Assembly: GCF_964340395.1 (NCBI RefSeq)
Contig: NC_135549.1
Span: 1,522,501-1,586,500 of the forward strand
Direction of reading: 5' to 3'
Length of the DNA: 64,000 nt
Source: Glandiceps talaboti
Taxonomy: Eukaryota; Hemichordata; Enteropneusta; Spengelidae
The notes under the pieces were generated by a model, which saw only the letters and a program-made list of their open reading frames with translations, was not told the DNA's origin and made no database searches. A program made the translations under genes and the position numbers. How positions within the stretch are numbered: position 1 is the stretch's first letter; every line of letters begins with the position of its first letter. Positions 30,025-43,153 of the stretch are shown piece after piece.

Positions 30025-30956
30025 TGATAACGTTATGAAGGGGTCGATTACTGGCTGCACGCTTTATCATTAAAACCGGTTTGTTAGATAATAATGACTT
30101 GCATGCAAAATTGTACATTTAGTTATATTATTAAATCGCATGTGGTTACATGTATTTGTACAGCTGCTGTACACATAATATGGTACAATAAATCCGCACC
30201 CCCCCCCCAATTGCAATCACGATTTCATCCCGTTGCTGTACAACTAAATGATAAAATGTATTCCCTTAAATAACATGCATAATGACAAATTGTTGGTATT
30301 TTAACAATCTTCAGTGAATGTATTACTGGATGTCTGATCAGAAAAAATATTACTCGAGTTACAGATAGTGTAGTTGTGATAATGTATGTAACACAGAAAT
30401 AATGCTATCGTACATATATAAATGATGGTACATGTTGCTAGACTATGTAGGAACTAGTCATACTTGTATAAACAAAGTAATTCGGGTCTCGATTATGACA
30501 TTGTCGTCTTCCTTCGTTTTCATGTGTCACAGAGGTACGTCAGAATTACTCGTGCTCCGTCTACAAACAAGACTAGAAACTGAGACGGCAATTTGTATTA
30601 ATCTAAACGTATTCACGTGCTTTAATTTGTGCAGAGACTTACCGATATATTATGATAAAGTACTTGGTTTAGAATGAACAACAACAACCCCGTAAAACCA
30701 GGACTTGCGTAACTAAGATGTTCAATACATAAAACATAAGCTACTCTCGTTACCAGTGACAGGGTCAGATTTACTCTGCACAAGTCAGTCACCAAGACTG
30801 CCAATACATGTATTGCAACAGAGTTGACACCTGTGTGATCGACATGTACAGCGCCTCCTGTCGACCAGAAATGGATCGACAAATGTAAGATAAGAGATTT
30901 GATACTGTTCAGTTCAAGCCACGTACGAGTCTTTTATTAGCTTTCAGTCAGTCGCA

Positions 30957-30961
30957 ACACC

Positions 30962-31008
<47 letters not shown>
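30957..31008. repeat. (CAA)n trinucleotide microsatellite
   Basis: About 17 CAA units. Confidence 0.95.
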
Positions 31009-33010
31009 ACGATAAACCTATTTTAAACTCAAACAGAGAAAACAGAGATTGATCTACCCCATGATAACTGTCCTCTCCCATTCTGGTTTCTCCCTGTATT
31101 CATCAATTAATTTGTGACGTCATAAAGCTGCAGCAATATATAATTGTATCATTTCCCGGGGGAAGGGGAAATAAAACTTAAATACTTGTATAAAGTCAAC
31201 AAATGGAATAATCAAAGTGCAATTAAAATGTTGGAAAATCATGATATTTAGATGACTGGTAATTAGTTCAAATTTGAATTATGCAGTTGTACTTCTTTCT
31301 ATACATAAACACTGACTAGATAATATACATGTGCTACTGCATTCACTAAAATTGCATTCTCGCACACCATGCCCAGAGCTGTTATTTCTTCCGTGACACT
31401 GTGAAATAACGAGATTGGCGGCGCATTTAGGTGGTACCGTAAAAGAGGCTGTGGTTTACGACGATGTAAAATGTTTTTACCCTGTCAAACTGTGTACATG
31501 TGGTGGCAGGACCTTGTTTCAGCTACGTGCTGGACGCTGCGTACTCCTGCAGACGGGTATTGGCAAATCTAGTTAATCCAGGTGTCCCCGTAACCCGACC
31601 CAAGTCAACGACTAAACTGTTCCAACAAACACTTCAGAGATAAGTCCCAACAGATTGTCGAAGTGTTGTTTGATGGATACCGTACTGACTGGGTGCAGGG
31701 GTGCACTTCACAACACTGATAATGTTGGGTCCGAAACTGTTTGTTGTTACTGGCTGTATAATTAATTCACTGTGGAATTCTCTCAAACCAGAATTGACAC
31801 TGCGAAATATTTCAGCTCAGACAACATGCGCGATGAACAAAGCATTATATTAGATTAATAAATACTAGTATTCGGTGTGTCTTGGCCAATGCCGTAAAAG
31901 AGGCTGTGGGTTACGACGATACAATGGGGTCACGTTTCCTTCTTTCTGGCACAGTACACACATTTGATATGCAATATTTAAAATCAAAGGTGCAACTTGA
32001 GCTGAGAAATAGTGAACAGTAAGAAAGAGATAAAATACGAGTTAAATCGTTAACGACGAAAACATTTTTACATAGGAATGGAATTCTCCAAAAAAATCAT
32101 GGTATATCAAAACAGTCTGTAACCGTCGTCATTTCTCCACAGACAAATATTGAAAAGTGGGTTAGCCTAAAAGACTTCCCGCAAAACCCTATGATTAGTC
32201 TGGTGTCAGAATCAATTATATTTTAATGTTTTTGAGTGAGTATAATTGAGTTAGTCGGAGGGTCCCCCCTATGTCGGTACACTTTTGCGAATGATTGTAC
32301 CGGGTATAATTATATGCATCGACGTTAACTAACCAACGTAGACGTAAATGTAGCTACTGAATTTAGATTTTTAAAAAAAGACATGGTTTCTATGGCAACC
32401 ATACATCAATCAGCTATTGGATGAATGAAACCGGACCTTGGTTATATGGCTGATGATGAGTTGGGATGAGTAACTTGTGACAGCTTACTATCATGTTTGT
32501 ATCATTTACATGTATACACAACCAAAGAATTCCACCCGTGTTTGGTGTCCATTTATATTCTAGCGATACCCATTATTTTAATCATTAGACTACATAGATT
32601 GCTGCGATCGGACTTTTGGTTCATTCCGTCTCTCTGGTCAACTTTGGTTCACCATGTCCCTTTATATTAGTCCAACAGCCGAAAATCGAGGAGTGAAGCA
32701 AAGAGATGTACTTGGTGAGATATAAAGTCAGCAGATACATCGTTGGGGAAGCCACGTTTATTTCTATCCCATCGTACGAAGGACCCCGTATTTCTTGAAA
32801 ATAACCAAAGAATAAAATTACGCCCTCTATGAGACAAACTTTTTTTCACTTATGGTAAGATAGTGACACCATGCACCCCTCAAGTGTGTATTTGGGCGAA
32901 AATTATCATTTATGGTTTAAATCCTAGTCTTTTGGTAGATTAATGGGTTTTTACAATCGTTTCTCCTTGCATTCTGGAAGTTAAACATAGGGTTATTAAT
33001 TGATACATTA
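31009..33010. other. Intergenic, no gene recognised; one dispersed 30-bp duplicate
   Basis: The phrase cgtaaaagaggctgtgg(t/g)ttacgacga occurs near 31437-31465 and 31893-31920. Nothing else was recognised. Confidence 0.5.
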
Positions 33011-33013
33011 TCC

Positions 33014-33164
33014 AACACACACACACACACACACACACAGCACACACACACACACACACACGCACGCACGCACACACACACACATACAGACACACGCACG
33101 CACGCACGCACGCACGCGCGCGCGCGCACACACACACACATACATTTGTATTTACACACACACA
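33014..33164. repeat. (CA)n / (CACG)n microsatellite
   Basis: CA repeat with GCAC and CGCG interruptions. Confidence 0.95.
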
Positions 33165-33189
33165 GTTATCCCTCTTCTCTTTTAACCGA

Positions 33190-33630
33190 CAAACTCTCAC
33201 CATCCTACCACTCTCACCAGCCCATCATTTTCACAACCCCACCACTGCCACCATCCCATCACTTTCACCATCCCACCACTCTCACCATCCCACCACTCTC
33301 ACCACCCCACCACTCTCACCATCCCACCACTCTCACCATCCCACCACTCTCACCATCCCACCACTCTCACCATCCCACCACTGCCACCATCCCACCACTT
33401 TCACCAGCCCATCATTTTCACAACCCCACCACTGCCACCATCCCATCACTTTCACCATCCCACCACTCTCACCATCCCACCACTCTCACCACCCCACCAC
33501 TTTCACAACCCCACCACTCTCACCATCCCACCACTCTCACCATCCTACCACTCTCACCATCCCACCACTTTCACAACCCCACCACTGCCACCATCCCACC
33601 ACTTTCACCAGCCCATCATTTTCACTTGTT
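33190..33630. repeat. 18-bp minisatellite (CACTCTCACCATCCCACC type)
   Basis: More than twenty units of cactctcaccatcccacc with variants (ctgcca, tttcac, agcccatca). Larger blocks such as 'agcccatcattttcacaacc' recur about every 190 bp, giving a secondary period. The 163-residue Pro/Thr/Ser/His frame is open because the period is divisible by three. Confidence 0.93.
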
Positions 33631-34664
33631 ACAATGAGAGACATGACCCTTAAAGCCAGGTCATATGTCATAGGTCATCGATCATTGATCGCACAATTAT
33701 CTACATCTGTGTACTTACTGCGACATTTAATCCAAATGAAGTGATTTTTTATTATTTACCATGATAATATAGTTCCGATAGATTAGTCATAAATGGCGGC
33801 ACGTAACTCATTTAACTAACACTGGACTTCGTGTTAAATATAGTCACAAAACAGAAGAAGATGTAGACTTGCATTGAACTCTTGACGATGAACTGACAAG
33901 GAATCCCAAGTTTGATGTCGAAGACAACCAAGTACGACACACTCCAATATTTGTCAACGAAATGTATTACATGCTGACTTAGCACTGATATATATGCTAC
34001 TAAAGATCTTCAGTGATCTGACTCTATATGCAATGCATTCATAAACATCCAATCGATGGACTCAGTTAGGCCTACGCCGACCAAGTCTGCTGCATTAACA
34101 ATAACAAACCCGCAGTGAGTGAGCCGTCGTAAACAATGCAATTTCACATTGAGAGAGTGAGTCAGCGTAAACAATATGCCATTTGACACAGGTGGAACAT
34201 TTCATATTATACGTCTTCCTAGTTTATATGACGAAACATCATAGAGCAGTTAGTTATCATAAACACCCCCTGGCATGCATCAACTAATACACTACGTGAA
34301 ACGAAATATGCCATTCAATAGAAGGTCGATCGGTCACCGTAGCAACCTAGTTTCGGGCTCACGAATAATTAAATGAGGGATACTTGTTATTTAAATTTCT
34401 GAAAATAGAAGCAAACAATATTTTTTGACCTCATTTTCAGTTAGAATAAAACAAATCAGCTGTTACGAGTACGCACTAATACATGCAAATATCCAACTTT
34501 TATTCGGAACAGAGCTTTCATCCAAAAATGAAGTCTTGGAACAATTCAATTTCTATCAAAACCTACATTTTCCCCAAAAGATGTACGTACCGCTCCTACA
34601 CCAAGTATTTCGCTATATGGGTTGTATAAATCAAATCATGCATGTTTTCATAAAAAGAAGTAAC

Positions 34665-34754
34665 TCCTGCGAGCCGGATTTGAACCAGCGACCTAAGGAT
34701 GGCCATTTGAATATCAACTACAGTCCTCCGCTCTACCAACTGAGCTATCGCAGG
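34665..34754 (-). tRNA. tRNA-Tyr(GTA): tRNA-Tyr (GTA) with 17-nt intron
   Basis: Reads CCTGCGA...TCGCAGG A with an intact cloverleaf. The D-arm is GCTCAGTTGGTAGAGC, the anticodon is GTA, and the T-arm GGTTCAAATCC carries the B box. The canonical intron sits after position 37 (34701-34717). A run of T on the minus strand just downstream serves as Pol III terminator. It differs from the other two genes at the fourth acceptor-stem pair (G-C rather than T-A, a compensated change) and by A for G in the T-loop. Confidence 0.97.
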
Positions 34755-36398
34755 AACTACATACAACGGAAAGTTACGAAGACCATATACCCAAATTGAC
34801 ACCCTGGAATCGCTTACCTAGTATCTTATATCTAAACTTTGTGTACCTTACTCCGATACTTCGTATCAATATTCAATGAAATATTAACCAGTGTGTCTCA
34901 TACAGACCTGTATGAGGTTTCTAAATAAACTGGGGTACTATGTACACTTAAACTCTGACTGAAACCAGTCATAAAAGTTATATATATTCATATATCATCA
35001 TAAAGAGACATGTCGTAAATATTTTAAAGTTTACTTTACGTTCTTAATTATGTAATTTTGCTTGTAGTTGTAGCCATATCTTTGCTTGACCGAAGCTGGG
35101 CCAACCAGTGAGAACGTCATTGACGACACGAAGGCTACAATCTGCAAGGGCGCCATCGGATGTGCACATGATAACAGTGCACGTGGAGATTTAAACGGGA
35201 TAATTACGATAACGTTGGCTTTTAAAAGACGCATATGAATGTTGTTAAGCAAATTATAATAATAAGAACGTACGTGAATGTATGGGATGGCCTCAAAAGT
35301 GTAGCATACCAACCTGTTATTACATAGAGTACAATATAATAACAAGAACAAACTGTCTACATCGTTCAAACCTTAATGGGTTGATACATGATCACACATC
35401 TCTTGTGAAATTTATACAGAGTATTAAAATGTTACCTTTGAAAGGACATGGGCCAGATCTTAACGTGTTTCTGCTGTGTCGTTTTTTGTTTAATCTGGCG
35501 TAGCGGTTTTTCGACTTCTATGGATGTGGATGTGCTGTTCTATAATATTGTATGTAATGCAGCACAAGTATGGTTAATGATTACGAACAATCATAAGATT
35601 TGTAACATCACAATCAAATCAAATACTAGAAAACATTTGAATATGATATACATTTTGGTTATACCCAAAATTGTCACTGACATCAGGATACTACTAGTAG
35701 TAAAATATATATACTGTTACAGCGTCTTGCAAAATACACACACTGTTACAGCGTCATTCGGGTTACTGTTCACTCGTTCTGTTTATACAACCACATAAAA
35801 ACAACACTAATTTCAACTGCACCTTGTATATGTTAAAATCGCAAAATTCATTTTCATGCTACATTTAGTCTGAATGAAATAAAACCATTTAAAACATACT
35901 GCAACTATATACAGGCGCCAATATTTTGATTGCTGCATTTCATATCTGGTTAGTTCATTTCATATCTGGTTAGCTCATTTCATATCTGGTTAGTTCATTT
36001 CATATCTGGTTAGCTCATTTCATATCTGGTTAGTTCATTTCACAGTCAAAATGTAGTAAGAAACTGCATTCATTCAAGCTAGCATATACAGTTTCCTATA
36101 AGTTGGTTTCTGCGTGCACGTGGTTGTATCGAACAGAGCGATAGAACAACAGCCTGCAATGCGCTGTACATAAACCTATATCCATTAAGTATTTACTCTA
36201 GAGTTTAGACCATGTCACATATAACCTGTTGAAAGTTTAAATATGTTGTTTATCGACTTTCTATTACATTTTGTACTTATCGATATGTTGACACTCCCAC
36301 GACGATAAAAACAACCAAGTGTGGTGTCAGTTGTTGATATGAGCCAACATATGCTGGATTGTCAAAATCATATTATATGAATATTGTGAAAAAATGTT
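34755..36398. other. Spacer between tRNA-Tyr genes, with 20-bp tandem repeat
   Basis: No gene was recognised. At about 35934-36039 the 20-bp unit tcatttcatatctggttag(t/c) is repeated five times. Confidence 0.6.
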
Positions 36399-36493
36399 TC
36401 CTTCGAGCCGGATTCGAACCAGCGACCTAAGGATAACTGTACACACAGACTTCCTACTACAGTCCTCCGCTCTACCAACTGAGCTATCGAAGG
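36399..36493 (-). tRNA. tRNA-Tyr(GTA): tRNA-Tyr (GTA) with 22-nt intron
   Basis: CCTTCGA...TCGAAGG acceptor stem, GTA anticodon and intron at 36435-36456 in the position usual for eukaryotic tRNA-Tyr. The mature part is identical to that of the gene at 37005. A T6 terminator follows on the minus strand. Confidence 0.97.
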
Positions 36494-37004
36494 CAGCCAT
36501 GTACGCGTTCACTTTCTGTTATCACTTTTACATTGCGTTCAATTTTGGTTGATCTAAAAAAAAATCGTTTACGAAACAAATGAGAAAGTGTGAAGTATTA
36601 GACTAAACGTTGACAAATTTAAAGTATGTTGTGTGTATTGGTTGAAATTTTAGGGCTCGTTGACATGTACATACATTTTAAAGTAGAGAGGCAAAAGTGA
36701 CGTCAATGAATGATATGTCCATATATAGACTCGACAGAAAATAACTAGTCATGTAAATATATTTTCAATCGAAAAAAAAGAGAAGAAAAACTCAAATAAA
36801 ACAAAACAACAACAAAAAATATTTCTGATATTATCTTTTCGTTGATTCCAACTTGAAATACAGCCATGGTATCATAGAAAACTGATTTGGTTCTTTTATT
36901 CGTTACATTTGCAAATGTATTGACTTTTTTTTTTATAATACCGATAACTCAGTTGGCATGTAGAGTTCATAGTCTTAGTTTAAATAATAAAATGGGGTAA
37001 AAAC

Positions 37005-37094
37005 TCCTTCGAGCCGGATTCGAACCAGCGACCTAAGGATGACCGCCATATATCCGACTACAGTCCTCCGCTCTACCAACTGAGCTATCGAAGG
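37005..37094 (-). tRNA. tRNA-Tyr(GTA): tRNA-Tyr (GTA) with 17-nt intron
   Basis: Same mature sequence as the gene at 36399, with an unrelated 17-nt intron at 37041-37057. A TTTTT terminator follows directly. It is the 5'-most of three same-strand tRNA-Tyr genes within 2.4 kb. Confidence 0.97.
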
Positions 37095-38344
37095 CTTCAT
37101 ACATACGGCAGAAAGAAAGTTTAACTTGTTGTCCAATTTGAAAGTGATGGTATCTTATTCCATCGATTTAATTCCTAACTAATGTTATACTAGTATGTGA
37201 CAGTGATATTGTTTTTGTGCACAGTTGGATTTAAAAACACGTATGGCAGATATGTTTGCTATTCCGATTTTTTTCAGAAGGCGAAATTCAATTGTATTTC
37301 TCACTTTCTAATGTATGGATACAAATATCACACAAAAACATCTTCATGGACGAACGCACTTTTTGTTATGGTAAAATATACTGCTATATCATATGTTAAA
37401 GGCACTCCAACAGAATGATTTACGGTACGATCTCATTTCATCTTAAATTTCCACGAACATGACAAAAACAAGAGAAGCAAAGTTAGTTCCCGTTGTACCG
37501 TTGAGGGCACTCGTCATAGCGAGTGGAACAACGTTTATACAACATGTAACTACGGCAAAGAATAAGCACGGCCACACAGAATACATTTACTCGTTTATTA
37601 CATTTAGTTATAAGAACGTAAAAGTACACATTTCATACTTTGACTACGGAAATAATCAGACCAATGAAAAGAGAAAGATAAATTGACTCTGTAGTCCCCT
37701 AGCACTAGTACGTTTACATTTTAGTACGCTCATGGTCGCGTACATTCTATAAGCAAGGGGAGGGGAGGGGTGGTATTGACTGTACTCGTACTCTGATGAA
37801 AGACTTTTGCCAACGATAATTATGACATGTACTTCATGTACTATTCTTGTGCTAATTTTACGACATGTGTATAAGAACGTCAATTTACCTTTCTATTACG
37901 TAGATTCAAGAGTAGCGCAGTGTTCTGAGGCACGATATATCTTTGAACAGAGTGCTTCTGTGACCCTATGGATGATGATTGGTATTTATTTTGGATTTTT
38001 AATATAATAGATTGAACAGACTTTAAAATAGGAAGTCATGATGATGAAACAGGTTTATAAATTAAGAACAATCTCCAATAGCCATCGCATACAGCAACGT
38101 CTAAGATTGATTAGGCTGGCTACCTGTACTGTGGCTTTGACTCCTTCGGCAAATCACGTATTTTTGAGTCTGGTAAATCGAGTTATGAATGGTCAAAATT
38201 TTATCAATACGATTACGAATACATTGATATATATATATCATCAGCCATATCTGATGATCACAAAAGTGTGAAACTCTTGAGTTATGGCTTAGAATCCTTG
38301 GATTATTGTCTATTATTCCCTGCTACTAATATTGCATTGAACAC
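37095..38344. other. Spacer, no gene recognised
   Basis: AT-rich unique-looking DNA between the tRNA genes and the retrotransposon tail. Several 60-77-residue ORFs show no domain or splice context. Confidence 0.5.
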
Positions 38345-38345
38345 T

Positions 38346-38501
38346 ATTTTACAGCCTTTTGTATTCGTTTTATTGGTTTGTATTTTTACTTATTGGTATT
38401 TTTAATGTATATATTGTATATTTTTATCTCGACACTGTGTGAGAAGAACCTTTGGCTCAACAGTCTATCGAGTTCAAATAAAGTCTAATAATAATAATAA
38501 A
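38346..38501 (+). mobile_element. 5'-truncated non-LTR retrotransposon 3' tail
   Basis: About 155 bp are nearly the same as the 3' end of the element at 47460-48985: 'tatttttatctcgacactgt', 'ggctcaacagtctatcgag', then AATAAAG and an AATAAT run. It lies about 60 bp past the stop codon of the downstream CLCA gene, in opposite orientation. Confidence 0.85.
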
Positions 38502-38563
38502 TGGCCATTGTGACGTCAGATAAAACAATGGCGCTAAGATCTGAATAAAGGATCACGGTGAAT

Positions 38564-39326
38564 CTAAATTGATACTGTTGGTAGAGCAGGCTCTACTCTG
38601 TTCTTGGGTGGGATGACATAATTTCCTCGAGGTGGTGGTTCATTCAGGTCTACTTCACCGGTCTCCATTTCTACCAACTTCGTTTTCGGTTTTGTCATAA
38701 CAGTTTTGTAGGCGAACGCAGCAATAGCCACGACGACACTGACAACTGCAACTGCTGCCATAGTGCTACCAATAACGATTGGTAAGGATATGTTGGCATT
38801 GCTCGGTGGCTGTGTCACTATGTTGTTTGGTGCCGTAGTGGTTGTATACGACTTGGTAGTCATGGTTACTGGCCCAGGCGTGGTTGGAGTACTAGTACTA
38901 CTGCCACTATTGGCGGCTTTGATTACTATTGCAGATGAAATCACATTGGAAGGATCGCCTTTGTTTCCTGCCGCATCACGTGCTTTTATTACAAAGAAAT
39001 ACGTGACGTTTTCTTTAGTTTTGGGCATCTGTAAAGTCGCCATTTCTGTCTCTCCGAACGGTTGAGGTGACGATAAGTTACCCTCTACCACATCGTCATT
39101 TGTCAGTAATTTCCCCGTAGTGAAATTTTGGGCTAACGAACTAAAGTTCTGACTCAGTCGAAGGTCGTATTCATCAGCTGAAATTTGTAAAAAAAAACAA
39201 ACAAATAAATAAGATGTTATCCATCGTTTTGATATTGCCGTGATGAAAAAAATTGAAATCATGACCACCAAATAATTAGACAACACAAGGATTTCAAACA
39301 AATGGATATGCATATAGAAGAAACTG

Positions 39327-39384
<58 letters not shown>

Positions 39385-42126
39385 GCACGCACGCACGCAC
39401 GCACGCGCCAACAAACAATTGCATACAAATGAATAGCAGGACAAATGGTTTACTTTTGATCATTTCTGTAAAATCTGCGTTTTCACACACTTGATATTTT
39501 CCACACGTTACCTACCTGTGCCTTTATCATAGTCATTTCCCGGTGCTGTCCATGACAACGTTATCGTCTGGTTGTCGTATGACGTATCAACTACCTTTAG
39601 ATCAGTGATTCGTGATGGCGGAAAATTATCACCAGGGGTAACCGTCACCGGAGCCTGAATAGCTCCCCCTGACACCACTCTATTGAAACCTCCCGTCTTT
39701 TCTGTTTTGTTACTGGTCTCGTCGTCGGGCTCGGCTGCAATAACAGAAAAAGCATATTAACTTGTATCTTTGATAAACTGACATATACAAATAGGAACCT
39801 ATAAATGTGTATAGAAGTCGGTGACCCGGTTCATGTGGTTCAGATTGTACTCATCAAAGAAAAGAAAATGTTCATGTTTATCTACTTGTGGGGTGACCCT
39901 AAAACGAATGACAACTCGAATGACAGAAAACGAATGACAGCATTTCCAGTATGTAAACAGTGGAATGACACCCTTTTCTACATTCAGTTAGTTGAATGAC
40001 ACCCCTTGCAACGTTAACAAGTGGAATGACAGCCGCCACTCTATAGCATAAGTGGAATGACAGCATTTTCAATGCTTTGAAACTGGAATGTAGAAAAGGG
40101 TGTCATTCCACTGTTTAAGTACTGAAAATGCTGTCATTCCAGTTTCAAAGTATTGAAAATGCTGGCATTCCACTTATGCCATAGAGTGGCGGCTGTCATT
40201 CCACTTGTTTAACAGCGCAGGGGGAGTCATTCAACCAACTGAATGTAGAAAAGGATGTCATTCCACTGTTTACATACTGGAAATGCTGTCATTCGTTTTC
40301 TGTCATTCGGGTTGTCATTCGTTTTATGGTCACCCCTACTTGTGCCTCAATTGTACAAGACGTACTCCAGCGAGGAACCTTTCCGTCAAGTGAAATCAAA
40401 ATGACTTGCAATCTTGCAACTCATGTCACTTGATTATGTGAAACACTAGTAAATATTCAAGTATAAATTGTGATCTTTATTTCAAATGAAATAAGAATGA
40501 CGCTTGCTTGCTGAGGACGTCGAAGATATTGGGAAGTACTACACTTACGTGGTCTTAGTGGCAGAACTCTACTGCTAATCACTGTTCCAACTTCAGCTTC
40601 GCCATCTTTGTCTTCAGCGGTTACTTTGAAATTATAACGACAATCCGGACATGTTGACGTCACGAAATCCAGGAATACACCAGAATACACACCGTCATCC
40701 TTGGTATTGTCAACACCTGGATCGATACAAATGGTTGTTGTAAATGTTGATCCACCGCTTTGTATTTCCTTATTTTCGTTTGTTGTAATTTGGGTAGAAA
40801 CGCCATTCGAAGATCAAACACTTTCATATCGATACGTAGGCTATACCCGGATATTCACATTCAGTTGTCATCAATAGGACGTTCGTCAAGTTTTAATTTT
40901 CAATGGGTTTTACACAAAAGCTACAGGATGATGAAACTTAGGGAATTCTTTTTTCACCACTATAGACTCTCGTTGTGCATGTACGAGAAATAACAGGAGA
41001 ATTTTTATGTGCTATGTTGGAGAGATTCATTTCGGCCTCATGCCGTGATATGTAAGCCATATGTGCAGACCAATACTGACAGGTTTCCTTGATAAAATGT
41101 CTCCTGAAAGTACAAGTCGACAAATAGAGATATCTGTACCATCTCTGTGGAATATTGTCAAACGAATATTTCGATATACCGTTCATCCACCATTCTACAT
41201 GAAAACTATCAAGTAATGATACAATATAACAAAATATAACAAAAACTAACAAAATGTACAGCGTTACCTGCCCCGTTGTCCAAGAGTGACACATCGACAG
41301 GAGGATGTGTACCTGGTCTTTCAACTGTGGCTGTGACAGTAGCTTTCAGTACAGCTGTATAACCTCGGCGAACTTGGGCATGGATGTTGACTCGTGGCGG
41401 AGTACTAGATGACAAGTCATTCAGTGTAGTGGTTACACGTATTGGCTGAGTGTTATCTCTGGCTTTAGATTGGATAGATATCTCTATATTTTGTTCAGGA
41501 CCGGTCACTTCGTACTGCCACTCACCAGGCTACAGGGTTGAAAACAAGCACAGGGAAACAGAAAATAGGGTTAGTAACATGATCATGTTGTACGTATTTT
41601 GTGTTTGTTTGGGAGTGTCTGTGAAATCATTTCGTCACCTTTGAACCCTTGACGTATACGTAATTTTTGACGTCAAAGTACCGACCAATCACTGCGTGCT
41701 GAAAACATTGTATCGTTAATATCTCTACATTTACAACACTGTAATTCAGATTACAGTATGATTTACTGTAATGCATTGAGTAAATCACACACACCTCAGC
41801 AATTCCAGAGATTTCAACAGACACAGTTCTCTTCCCGTCATCTCTGGTGTACTCAGGTGAAGCGCTATCAATGACGTCACCATTCGGTCTATACACTAAC
41901 ACAGATATTGCTGACGTAGGCCACAAGAAGAAGAAAATAGTCTCTTTGCCGATGGTTGCATCGATGAAAGTAGATCCTACAATTTTGCCACCGTTCGGCA
42001 ATAACGACTTCTCACTTATCAACTACAAAATAAATGAAATAATTTATTAAAAACATGTCAATGAAAATGTCGTAATTTTAGCACTTTGCATAATCATGAT
42101 AATAGGAATATGATAGTATTATATCT

Positions 42127-42157
<31 letters not shown>

Positions 42158-43106
42158 GTTGATTGATTGGTTGGTTGGTTGGTTGGTTGATTGGTTGGTT
42201 GGTTGGTTGGTTGGTTGGTTGGTTGGTTGGTTGGTTGGTTGGTTGGTTGGTTGGTTGGTTGATTGATTGATTGATTTATAAACCACCCAACACGCATTGC
42301 CCAGGAAGGTTCAGTGTTAGTGCAGGAGGAAACCGGAGTATGTACCTGGAGAAATTTGTTCGGTAGTGTATAAACTGGTTCGGTAGAGTATATATTGTTT
42401 AATAAATATTGTTTTCAAAGTCCTCGTCATACAAAGTGAAACCATACAAAACATTAAAACGATTGATTGTTACTGAAGTGAATTGTATGTGGAATATCAC
42501 AAACATCCGTTATTCTAAGTCTCGATATGTGTTTGTGTATTCTGTGTGATAAGTTTTCATTACTTACAGTGATTGGTACGGTTGAACTTGTCCCAAGTCT
42601 ATTGGTAATGGTAGCTGTTAAGGCGTCGTTGAGGGCAGTAGAATTGTCACTTTCTGTGTAGTAGAATGGAATACCACTGGTGTCCCTAGATAGACTGTCC
42701 AATTTAGGGTCTGCCTGACTACTGAATGCTATAGTATCTACAATGATTTCCTTGGCGATTAACGTTGGTCTGACGTCGTCAATATAAGGGATAACGTTTT
42801 CTCCACCATCAGTGATTAGGATAATAATACCACCACGAGCACTGGTACCGCCATTTTCCAAAATCTACGGAGGTTGAACGAATAGTACAGTAGTGCTGTT
42901 TGATATATACTTTTTGTTTTCTCTTGCTGAAGTGTACTGGCAATTCACCATTACACACATAAAGATTATATACATATACAAATATATCATGTCATATGCA
43001 TATTATATATATTTTAAACCCATTTCCTACCGATATCAATATCCTTTTTAAAGATGATATACCCACTAATAAACGTTAGAGTAGACGCTCATCTTGACAC
43101 ACATAT

Positions 43107-43153
<47 letters not shown>

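Noticed and set aside
33146-33637. 163-residue Pro/Ser/Thr/His protein
   Set aside because: Produced by an 18-bp minisatellite whose period is a multiple of three. Only low-complexity sequence is encoded.
34665-37094. Functional link between DALRD3 (tRNA-Arg modification) and the nearby tRNA genes
   Set aside because: The tRNA genes are tRNA-Tyr, not tRNA-Arg, lie more than 14 kb away and are scattered genomic copies. Proximity looks accidental.
38763-39065. Plus-strand 100-residue ORF
   Set aside because: Antisense shadow of the last CLCA exon, including its membrane segment.
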